DNA of 64,000 nucleotides, taken from the NCBI GenBank assembly GCA_965204695.1, contig OZ242007.1, forward strand, positions 2,976,001 to 3,040,000, given 5' to 3'. Each line of letters begins with the position of its first letter. Position 1 is the stretch's first letter. The translations under genes were made by a program, and so were the position numbers. The notes below the pieces were generated by a model that was not told where the DNA came from, made no database searches, and saw only the letters and a list, made by a program, of their open reading frames with translations. Source of the DNA: JAHEKD01 sp965204695. GTDB taxonomy: Bacteria; Pseudomonadota; Gammaproteobacteria; Arenicellales; JAHEKD01. Positions 1 to 7,447 of the stretch are shown piece by piece.

Positions 1-2
1 AT

Positions 3-257
3 AGGGCCTACGAAGGAATCAATAATTTATTCGTTCCTATTTCAGATGCTGATTTAGCAGAACGGAACAGCTATATTGCCGCAATGAATATGGGTTGTTC
101 AATTCAACATGCAACATTCCATGCATTGAGACATAACAATGCTTCGCGTCCCTCGATTCAACGATGTTGGAAAAAAATTGAAAAATTTGTTGAGGACCAC
201 ACAAACCGTCCAATCATTGAGTTTAATGATAGTGCTAGTAGCTGCCCATGGAGGTAA
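3..257 (+). CDS. 3' end of an unidentified gene (cut by window edge)
   Basis: An open frame enters from the left edge and runs 84 codons to a TAA at 255-257. The visible C-terminus contains a stretch rich in His and Asn (QHATFHALRHNN) and ends CPW-R. I do not recognise it. It lies on the same strand as the four following genes, which suggests one transcriptional direction for the block. It could also be a non-coding open frame, although the alternative short frames here are less protein-like. Confidence 0.4.
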   Translation, partial: RAYEGINNLFVPISDADLAERNSYIAAMNMGCSIQHATFHALRHNNASRPSIQRCWKKIEKFVEDHTNRPIIEFNDSASSCPWR

Positions 258-348
258 AATTGCTTTTTGCAGCCATTTATTCTGTCTTGATTGGTGTGTG
301 TATGAACATTTACGAGTCTTGAATTCGTAAATTTTATTGAGAACCATT

Positions 349-1050
349 ATGATTTTTAAATTTAATATATTCATCATATTAGCAATTTTTATGTTTGTGC
401 CTTCTGTACAAGCTGAAAAATTTGATGGGTGTAGTATAACTAGCAATGCTTTTCAAGCGATTCAGAGAAATAATGAGATTTATTTTCCTCACCAAAATCT
501 AAATATTACTAACGCATATAATGAGGAAGGGCAAAGATTAGTAACTTTTTTTAAAGTTTCACCGCGGGGATTCTTTATGGATGAACAATCACCAAATGCA
601 CTTGCAACCTCTGAAAATATCTCAAATTATCCCGATGCAGATGGCACAATAATATTTGGAACAAAACTCATGCTTAGAGAGTTGCAACGTGATAATGGCA
701 TTGGGTATTCAGTTCCTGCAATAATGGCTCATGAGTTCGCCCATATTTTACAATTCAAAAAAATTAGAAATGGAGAACATGAGAGACCCAGAACTAGAAA
801 TATGGAATTACATGCAGATTTTCTTGCGGGCTGGTATTTAAGTCATCGACACAAATTTAAGACAACAGAGTTTGATCCAGCCAGAAACGCTTTTGAAGAA
901 ATGGGAGATACAGATTACACTAGTATAGATCATCATGGAACACCACAAGAAAGACTTAAAGCAATTACTGGCGGTTATTATTCTGACATAGGTGAAGGCG
1001 ATATCGAGGAAGCATACAATGAAGGCTGGAAATTTGTTAACTCTTTATGA
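349..1050 (+). CDS. Secreted zinc metalloprotease-like protein
   Basis: The start is set at ATG 349, not at an upstream in-frame TTG, because it gives a clean Sec signal peptide (hydrophobic residues 6-18, cleavage after VQA at about 22). The zinc-protease motif HEFAH is at residues 128-132. The sequence NMELHADFLAGW follows, with Glu about residue 153 as probable third zinc ligand, the arrangement of M48-like and neutral zinc peptidases (gluzincin E-xx-AD type). About 233 aa, single domain, no membrane anchor after the signal, so it should act in the periplasm or outside. The substrate is unknown. The next genes on the strand also encode exported repeat proteins. Confidence 0.7.
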   Translation: MIFKFNIFIILAIFMFVPSVQAEKFDGCSITSNAFQAIQRNNEIYFPHQNLNITNAYNEEGQRLVTFFKVSPRGFFMDEQSPNALATSENISNYPDADGTIIFGTKLMLRELQRDNGIGYSVPAIMAHEFAHILQFKKIRNGEHERPRTRNMELHADFLAGWYLSHRHKFKTTEFDPARNAFEEMGDTDYTSIDHHGTPQERLKAITGGYYSDIGEGDIEEAYNEGWKFVNSL

Positions 1051-1146
1051 CTAGAAAATTTTTAAATTTAAATACTACTTAGATGTCACTTTAGAAATTT
1101 ACTTTCACTTAGGAAGGTCAAAAACTAATAAAATGAATAATTATTT

Positions 1147-1782
1147 GTGAGAGTTTACGTACCTTTGTTGGAACAGAACCATTTACGAGTATCCACAATC
1201 GATCAGGATGTGGATAAAAACAAGGCCGATATTCTCAAATTAGCCAATTCCAAGAACCTTGGGCAAGTCAAATTTATTGAAGAAAAAGCATCTGGTCGGA
1301 TTTCCTGGAAAAAGCGCAAAATTGCTGATGTGCTTAATCAATCAAAAGAAGGCGACAGTATTATCGTCAGCGAATTATCTCGCTTGGGTCGTTCAATGCT
1401 GGAGTGTATGGAAATACTGTCTATTGCTTTGGAGCGTAGAATTAATATCTACGCAGTTAAAGGAAATTGGCAACTCGACCAGAGTATTCAGAGTAAGATT
1501 GTCGCAATGGCTTTCTCGATGGCATCAGAAATTGAACGTGATTTGATCTCACAACGTACTAAGGAAGCACTTCGAGCCAGAAAAGCCTCAGGTAAACCAT
1601 TGGGTCGACCTAAAGGCCCAGGAAAAAGTAAATTAGATCCATTTCGTCCTGAAATTGAAACGTTGCTAGCAAATGGTTCTACTCAGAAATTTATCGCTAA
1701 TCGGTATGATACGACCGAGGCAAACCTGCATAACTGGATGAAAAAGAATGGGATAGAAAAATTGGCTCTACATTCAAACTAG
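1147..1782 (+). CDS. Serine site-specific recombinase (resolvase/invertase family)
   Basis: The product carries the family core LRVSTIDQD with the nucleophile Ser at about residue 16, the ELSRLGRSMLE motif (catalytic Arg pair), the long E-helix region ASEIERDLISQRTKEAL, and a C-terminal helix-turn-helix (about residues 168-205). It would cut and rejoin DNA through a 5'-phosphoserine. Odd point: the family normally starts M-x-x-Y-x-Y-[IL]-R-V-S, whereas here MRVYVPLLEQNHLRVST has about six extra residues between strand beta-1 and the catalytic Ser. The GTG start at 1147 is fixed because an upstream ATG (1134) is out of frame. It may therefore be a slightly damaged gene. No partner or crossover site is recognised. 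Confidence 0.75.
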   Translation: MRVYVPLLEQNHLRVSTIDQDVDKNKADILKLANSKNLGQVKFIEEKASGRISWKKRKIADVLNQSKEGDSIIVSELSRLGRSMLECMEILSIALERRINIYAVKGNWQLDQSIQSKIVAMAFSMASEIERDLISQRTKEALRARKASGKPLGRPKGPGKSKLDPFRPEIETLLANGSTQKFIANRYDTTEANLHNWMKKNGIEKLALHSN

Positions 1783-1798
1783 GCATACAGAATTGAAA

Positions 1799-3223
1799 AT
1801 GAAATACTTCTATAAAATAAGTATCTTGTCTGTCTTTCTAACTACAAACGTAAATAGTGGCTATGCTGATCATGTAGCTGAGCAATTCATACAAAATGCT
1901 CTTATATCATCGGATGCTACAGCCATGGAATCGCTCCTATATTATGATCTTGAGGTAAATTTTGAGCTTAGTGATGGAGAGACTCTATTGTCTCATGCTG
2001 TCAATTTGTCGAACTTTAATTTAGTTAAGTTACTTATAGATGAAGGTGCAAACGTAAATTTTGCAGGGAAAAGTGGCTGGCTTCCACTTCATTTAGCTTT
2101 GGTGTCGAATAATGTAGAAATAGCAAAATATTTGGTCAAACATAAAGCTGATCCGGCAATTCCCATGCCAGATGGTACGTCAGTATTGGATCAAGCGATT
2201 CAACTTGGTAATGACGAATTGATAACTATAATCGAGAACAAAATAAAGCCTAACAAGTCAGTGGAAACTAAAGAATTTAAACCAAATATTAACCATATGC
2301 TTGTCGCATCAGAGATGGGAAATATAGAAATTATGATAATGCTTTGGGTGAAGGGAATTGATATTAACAGTAGAAACGAAGATGGATTTACGCCACTCAT
2401 GTTTGCAGCTAATGCAGGCCAACTTAAAGCCGTAAAATTCTTGCTAGACAATAATGCGAAAATTAATCAAACAAGCAATGATGGTGTTACAGCACTTATG
2501 CTTGCCGCCATCAATAAACACAATACAATTGTCGAAACATTAGTTGACCACGGGGCAGATATTAGCAAATCTACAATACAAGGCATTGATGTTTTATCGA
2601 TCGCTCGCGCAGAAGAAAATGAAGAATTGGAAAGTTTCATCCTAAAGAATCAAGAGTTATCAAAAGAAGAAATCAAGGAAGTCCAAAGAGAGTTAAAGAA
2701 TCTGGGATATGATGTTGGCACCATTGATGGTGTTTTCGGAAAGAACACACAGTTGCAGGCAAGTAAATTTCAATTCGACAACGGATATATTGCAGATGGA
2801 TTGGCTACTAAATTACTTTTTGATCAATTATTCAATAAAGATAAAAAGTTTAGTGAAAAAATCATTGGGGTTTGGAAAATTGGACCAGATTTGATTCATA
2901 TATTTAGAAAAGATGGAATTTCCTATACGATTGATAGAGTCAAGTGGGGAGGGCTTGTCGGAACTTGGCATATCGAAAAATCCAACTTGTATCTGGATTG
3001 GCATTGGATGATAGATGTTGATTCAAATAGAGCGTGGAATGATGGAATTGTCGTAGCCCTTGAAGTTCGCAAGATAAAAGATATCACTAATCAAATCATT
3101 AATTTTGAAAGCAAGGATGAAATTGATGGAACTAGACATCATGTAGATACTGATTTTATTGAAAGATTTTTTGGATACAAAAAACACATGAAACTTTACT
3201 CTAAATATATGGATGGTTTTTAG
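1799..3223 (+). CDS. Exported ankyrin-repeat protein with peptidoglycan-binding domain
   Basis: ATG 1799 is preferred over an in-frame TTG six bases earlier. A signal peptide (MKYFYKISILSVFLTT, cleaved near YADH) precedes two blocks of ankyrin repeats (about residues 35-150 and 170-285; typical DGxTLLxxAxxxGNxxxVxxLLxxGA units). A peptidoglycan_binding_1 module follows at about 295-345 (EVQRELKNLGYDVGTIDGVFG). The remaining 120 residues are Trp-rich and unrecognised (GVWKIGPDLIHIF, WHWMIDVDSN). Ankyrin repeats mediate protein-protein contacts and the PGB module suggests cell-wall retention. It starts 16 bp after the recombinase stop and is followed by another exported repeat protein on the same strand. 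Confidence 0.75.
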   Translation: MKYFYKISILSVFLTTNVNSGYADHVAEQFIQNALISSDATAMESLLYYDLEVNFELSDGETLLSHAVNLSNFNLVKLLIDEGANVNFAGKSGWLPLHLALVSNNVEIAKYLVKHKADPAIPMPDGTSVLDQAIQLGNDELITIIENKIKPNKSVETKEFKPNINHMLVASEMGNIEIMIMLWVKGIDINSRNEDGFTPLMFAANAGQLKAVKFLLDNNAKINQTSNDGVTALMLAAINKHNTIVETLVDHGADISKSTIQGIDVLSIARAEENEELESFILKNQELSKEEIKEVQRELKNLGYDVGTIDGVFGKNTQLQASKFQFDNGYIADGLATKLLFDQLFNKDKKFSEKIIGVWKIGPDLIHIFRKDGISYTIDRVKWGGLVGTWHIEKSNLYLDWHWMIDVDSNRAWNDGIVVALEVRKIKDITNQIINFESKDEIDGTRHHVDTDFIERFFGYKKHMKLYSKYMDGF

Positions 3224-3268
3224 TCATTATTCTAAAGCGATACTCAATAGAAATATTTAGTCATTGGA

Positions 3269-4390
3269 ATGGTTAAGTATCTAATAATTACACTTCTATT
3301 ATTTAATCAAGCTTCGGCACAAACATTTTTGACCGATCCACTTCCTCCCATTGGTCCACAATCAATGGTGGAATGTGATGAATTAGCGTATGCATGGAAG
3401 AGTAGAGCTGATTATTTGATAAATCAATCCTCTAATTGCGGTCAAACTATTTTAAGTAATTGCAGGTCTTCAGTTCAATGCCTTAACGAAAAAAGGTGTA
3501 CTGGATGCTGGCCACGAAATACAGAATGTGGCCCAGTATTCGGTACATATGAAGCCTGTTTGGGTTATAGCAAGGCACTAGCGTGTGCCCGTAGCAAAGG
3601 AAATAATCAAGTAAAAGTTTGCAGAGAAAAAGTCAATCAATATCAAAGCTTATTAAAAAAATCAGATAAAACCGCTGTAGAGTTGACTAGAAAAAGCGTT
3701 GATAAAGCGCTGGATGAATTTGTCTCCAAGCCCATCCAATTGAACGTTAAAAGGATCAAAGATTCGCTTTCTCGTATCTATGATATTCAGGACAGAACCT
3801 TACGTGAGTTCGATATCGCAATTGCAAATATTGATTCAATTAAAATCACAAAGGAGACTAGTCAAAAATTAAATCAGATCACCAAAAACTTTAATAATTG
3901 GAAAATCAATAATGGTTACCAAATCATTAAATACGATAATGGTCGTTATGAAGGATTCTTAAAAAATGGCCAACGTCATGGCTACGGCATTTACTACTGG
4001 AATAATGGTGACAAATTTACTGGTAATTGGGTTAATGCCAAAAGGACAGGACTAGGCGTTTACTATTGGAAAGATGGTAATTATATTGAAGGCATATGGA
4101 GTAATAGCAAAGTAAGTAAGATAACAAAGGACAGTCGTCAACGCAAAGTTGCACATCGAAAAACGACTCCACCTAAAACAAAAAAGAATAAACCGAGAAT
4201 AAAAAGTCAATCTTATACCTTTGAACAATGTGTAGATTTGGCTATAAGAGCATGTGTCAGGCGGATGATTACGAATGGTATTTCATATGTTGACAGAACT
4301 CGTGAAGAAGAATGTCAAAGACATCAGCCATTCTATTGTAGAACCGAAAAAGAATCTACAATTAAAAATGCATTAGAAACTTTAAAATAG
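3269..4390 (+). CDS. Exported MORN-repeat protein
   Basis: A signal peptide (MVKYLIITLLLFNQASA, cleavage about 17) is followed by a Cys-rich segment (about residues 31-115, ten or more cysteines, including CTGCW) suggesting disulfide folding in the periplasm, then a helical stretch to about 205. Two to three MORN repeats follow at 225-285 (YEGFLKNGQRHGYGIYYWNNG, FTGNWVNAKRTGLGVYYW), then a basic linker and a second Cys pair region. MORN repeats usually mediate membrane or protein contacts. The gene starts 46 bp after the ankyrin gene and faces the group II intron tail-to-tail with 27 bp between stop codons. The function is not known. Confidence 0.7.
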   Translation: MVKYLIITLLLFNQASAQTFLTDPLPPIGPQSMVECDELAYAWKSRADYLINQSSNCGQTILSNCRSSVQCLNEKRCTGCWPRNTECGPVFGTYEACLGYSKALACARSKGNNQVKVCREKVNQYQSLLKKSDKTAVELTRKSVDKALDEFVSKPIQLNVKRIKDSLSRIYDIQDRTLREFDIAIANIDSIKITKETSQKLNQITKNFNNWKINNGYQIIKYDNGRYEGFLKNGQRHGYGIYYWNNGDKFTGNWVNAKRTGLGVYYWKDGNYIEGIWSNSKVSKITKDSRQRKVAHRKTTPPKTKKNKPRIKSQSYTFEQCVDLAIRACVRRMITNGISYVDRTREEECQRHQPFYCRTEKESTIKNALETLK

Positions 4391-6144
4391 AATTTTTTAA
4401 TAAAATACTCGAGTCTGTTAATTCTTAGCGTACATCAGCACACGATTCTTCGTGATACCCTCTCTACAGATCTCAATGAAACTGGACACCCGTCTCTGAT
4501 TGTAAGAGATATTGTGATAATTCACCCAACCTGTGATAACCCGAATAACGGACCTCAATAGACCGGGTGTATCTTGGGTCGTCAGTCTCTTTCTTAGAAA
4601 TACCCGCATAGCCTTGAGCTTTGAAGTGAATCGGTCACGGCGGCTGGTGAATCTTAAACTCCAGTGACCACGACGCGATCTACCCCAATAGCAGGTAAAC
4701 CCTAGGAAGTTGAAAGTCGGTAGACGTGTGCCAGCCGTATGCGCCTTCAGGGCCGCAACATGGCCTGCCGGAAGAATCGCTGATTTTTCTTTATGCAGTT
4801 CAAGCTGAAACTTACGAAGTCGCTTCGGCAACACGTTGTAGAAGCGCTTGGCCTCATGCATGTGTTCAAAGATAAAAACCATATCATCGCCGTATCTCAC
4901 CATTTCGGCTCGGCCCCTGATATGCGATTGGCTGATAGAATTAAACCAGCTGTCAATTACATAGTGAAGGTAGATGTTTGCCAAAATGGGTGAAATGATT
5001 GAGCCTTGCGGACAACCTCGCGAATTAATCGTGATTTCTTTCCCCTCAATAGTTGGCATCTTCATCAGAACGTGGATCAGCCTGAGAAAACGTTTATCCG
5101 ATATCTTTCGATTCAGAAAATCCATCATCTCATCGTGTGGGATACGATTGAAATATTGCTTTATGTCAATCTCCACTACAGCACCGTTCCAATTCCGGAA
5201 AGTCGCGTTATTGAGGGCTTTGATTGCATCATGACAGCCTCGATCCGGACGAAACCCGTAGGAGCAGTTAAGAAATAGCGGTTCATAGATGCTACCCAAT
5301 ATCTTGCTGCAAGCAAGTTGAACAAGCTTGTCTTCAAGACATGAAATAGCCAGAGGCCGTTTACTGCCGTCTTCCTTGGGAATCTCCGTGATGCGGGCGG
5401 GTTTAGGTTTATAAGTGCCTTTGCGAATTCTCGATAGAAGATCAATAAGATTTTCAGTCAGGTCTTCACCATAGGCACTTTTAGTCACGTTATCTACGCC
5501 AACCGCTTTTCGTCCATTGAGGCTGTCGTAGAGTTCTTTCAGCATGTCAAAATCAATAATATGTCCAAGATTATTGAACACCATTCGACGTTGACCGGCC
5601 GATAGTTCACCGATGCGATTAAGTTTCGTTAACCATGTTTTAGTTCCGTCGATGCTGTGTACGGTCATTGTTTCGCTCTTTCGCTCGTTTATTCTGCTGA
5701 CCCTTCGCTCCGCAGGCATTACCCTGTTTCATCACTAATATGGTCAGCTCAGACTTCCATATGCTCATCATTCAGCACTCACTTTCTACGCTTGCCCTGA
5801 ATTACCTGCCATCCTTGCAGGAAACACATGGATCTCCTGGGTTCAGTCACTTATCTTTATAAACTCGCCAGCGCCTGAGACTCCGATGGATAATGCTGAT
5901 TGGATTTCCAGTTGACCTTTCAGCATTCATGGCCTGCTACCTGAGCAAAGGTATCGGCATTCCACAACTATGGTTTTTCGGAGCTATCACGTTCACCATT
6001 CGGTTCCGGCTCGAATATTTCGCTGTCTACGCTTCGTCACTTTTGTTACCGCCAGCAACGCAAGACTCGCTATGTGGCGGAGCTGGTACTCCTTCCACAA
6101 CAGGACTTTCACCTGCAAGATAAGTGCCGCTTTTCCCAGCGCAC
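4391..6144 (-). mobile_element. Group II intron, 3'-truncated (no domain V/VI)
   Basis: On the minus strand the 5' end GTGCGCTGGGAAAAGC (6144 downward) matches the GUGYG consensus of group II introns. The following 420 nt carry domain-I-like sequence (GTGAAAGTCC, GAATGGTGAACGTGATAG) up to the maturase gene. After the maturase stop at 4418 only 27 bp remain before the MORN gene's stop codon. No domain V hairpin (AGC triad, 34 nt) or domain VI can be found there. The element therefore lost its 3' ribozyme end and should not splice or retrohome in cis. The left coordinate is the furthest possible end. Confidence 0.65.
4418..5719 (-). CDS. ltrA: Group II intron reverse transcriptase/maturase
   Basis: 433 aa. 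Reverse-transcriptase blocks are all present: KPKPARITEIPKEDG (RT1-2), DIKQYFNRIPH (RT3, first Asp), RGCPQGSIISPILANIYL (RT4), RYGDDMVF (RT5 catalytic Asp pair), then FNFLGF (RT7). The maturase X domain follows (GWVNYHNISYNQRR). No HNH endonuclease domain, as in many bacterial class introns of this length. The protein binds its intron RNA, helps it fold, and copies it at new sites. The reading frame is intact although the ribozyme downstream is missing, so it could act only in trans. ATG 5719 follows an AACAGGG ribosome-site-like stretch. Confidence 0.9.
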   Translation of the reverse strand: MPAERRVSRINERKSETMTVHSIDGTKTWLTKLNRIGELSAGQRRMVFNNLGHIIDFDMLKELYDSLNGRKAVGVDNVTKSAYGEDLTENLIDLLSRIRKGTYKPKPARITEIPKEDGSKRPLAISCLEDKLVQLACSKILGSIYEPLFLNCSYGFRPDRGCHDAIKALNNATFRNWNGAVVEIDIKQYFNRIPHDEMMDFLNRKISDKRFLRLIHVLMKMPTIEGKEITINSRGCPQGSIISPILANIYLHYVIDSWFNSISQSHIRGRAEMVRYGDDMVFIFEHMHEAKRFYNVLPKRLRKFQLELHKEKSAILPAGHVAALKAHTAGTRLPTFNFLGFTCYWGRSRRGHWSLRFTSRRDRFTSKLKAMRVFLRKRLTTQDTPGLLRSVIRVITGWVNYHNISYNQRRVSSFIEICREGITKNRVLMYAKN

Positions 6145-6333
6145 TGCCCAACCCCAAATAAGGTAAATTCCAGCCATGCTTAAATTACAGTTTCTGTGTT
6201 GCTCTAATACAACATACAAACCATATTTTGATATATGTAAAGACTGTATCCCGTCAGAGGATATGAGACAAAGTTGATGTTCTGAACAAGAGAGACTTCT
6301 GTTAATTTAATAGTAATTTATAGGAGTCTTAAG

Positions 6334-6696
6334 ATGAGTAAATATAACTCAGAGAAATTAGTTAAAGCAATTAAACGCAACACCCGTCATAAATATTCAG
6401 CCGATGAAAAGATTCGGATTGTATTAGACGGTCTTCGAGGTGAGGATAGTATTGCCGAGTTATGCCGCCGGGAAGGGATCAATCAGAATACGTATTACCG
6501 TTGGAGCAAAGACTTTCTTGAAGCCGGGAAACAACGTTTGGCCGGTGATATTAAGCGTGAAGCCAATTCAGAGGAAGTGACTGAACTTCGCAAAGAAAAC
6601 AATCAGCTAAAACATGCACTGGCCGATGTTGTTTTGAAGAATACGGTGCTTAAAAAAAGTGTGCTTGGCTTGGACTCGACGTGGGACGACGAATGA
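6334..6696 (+). CDS. IS3-family transposase OrfA (HTH)
   Basis: 120 aa. An N-terminal helix-turn-helix of the HTH_Tnp_1/IS911 type (KYSADEKIRIVLDGLRGEDSIAELCRREGINQNTYYRW, given here as its landmark only) is followed by a leucine-zipper-like coiled coil (LRKENNQLKHALADVVLKN). It binds the element's ends and, when joined to OrfB by frameshifting, makes the transposase. Identical to the copy at 49708-50070. Its end overlaps orfB by 16 bp. Confidence 0.9.
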   Translation: MSKYNSEKLVKAIKRNTRHKYSADEKIRIVLDGLRGEDSIAELCRREGINQNTYYRWSKDFLEAGKQRLAGDIKREANSEEVTELRKENNQLKHALADVVLKNTVLKKSVLGLDSTWDDE

Positions 6697-7217
6697 GTTT
6701 GTCGGCGGCTGAAAAAGTGGAAATTATCCATATAGTTGAAGCCAGTGAACTTCCCGTGAGTAGGACATTAGCGGAACTGGGTATTGCTCGCAGCAGTTTT
6801 TACCGTTGGTATCAACTCTATCAAATGGGTGGCCCTGATGCATTGGAAAGTCATTGTAAATCTCCCCAACGGTTCTGGAACAAACTCCCCGAATCAGTCA
6901 AAGAGCAATGTCTCGAGATTGCACTTCAGTACCCGGAGAAATCACCTCGTGAACTGGCCTGGCAAATTACCGATGAACACAGGTACTTTATCTCTGAGTC
7001 CAGTGTTTACCGTATTTTGAAGGCCCATGACCTGATTACCTCACCGGCCTATATTCTGCTATCGGCCAGTGATACCTTCCATACGCCAACCAAGCGAATC
7101 AATGAATTATGGCAGACTGATTTTACCTATTTCAAAATCATCGGCTGGGGTTGGTATTATCTGTCTACCGTACTGGATGATTATGTATTATGGTCGATAT
7201 CAGCAAATCATCGATGA
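6681..7217 (+). pseudogene. IS3-family transposase OrfB, deleted
   Basis: Identical to the first 165 residues of the intact 330-aa OrfB at 48731-49723, including the first catalytic Asp region (QTDFTYFKI). After TVLDDY the frame jumps into out-of-frame sequence because 389 bp are missing. The second Asp (SDNGPAYL) and the Glu (GKIERYH) of the DDE triad are gone, so the product cannot catalyse transposition. Confidence 0.9.
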
Positions 7218-7447
7218 GCGAGCCGTTATTAAACAACAAACGTTAAACCAAAGGAGGTGCGAAAACCTAAAACTGTGTGCCTGATCTCAGGCAAGTGATA
7301 TGATCGGATAGTCTCTCTTAATTTTAAGAACTAACTGTCCCAAATCATCTGACGACATACAAACTATGGCACTCTGCATTAGAAGATCCGATAGACCACG
7401 ATATAGTTGATCCAGTAGAAATTGGTGAAAATGCACTTCGTGTAATC

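Larger units (their letters stand above)
6245..7361 (+). mobile_element. IS3-family element, internal-deletion copy
   Basis: The ends are TGTATCCCGTCAGAGGAT on the left and, read inward, TGTATGTCGTCAGATGAT on the right: imperfect inverted repeats also found at 48654 and 50159. This copy is 1,117 bp against 1,506 bp there. It lacks 389 bp inside orfB, with GATTAT joined to TATGTATTATGG, a junction in short TAT microhomology. It keeps both ends, so a full copy could mobilise it in trans. The right end lies directly inside the reading frame of the next large gene. No target duplication is visible at the flanks. Confidence 0.85.

Noticed and set aside
5972..6008. Domain-V-like hairpin (GAGCC...GGAACC...GCTC on the minus strand) in the group II intron
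   Set aside because: It lies only about 140 nt from the 5' end, before the maturase gene, and lacks the AGC triad and proper pairing. It fits domain I better.
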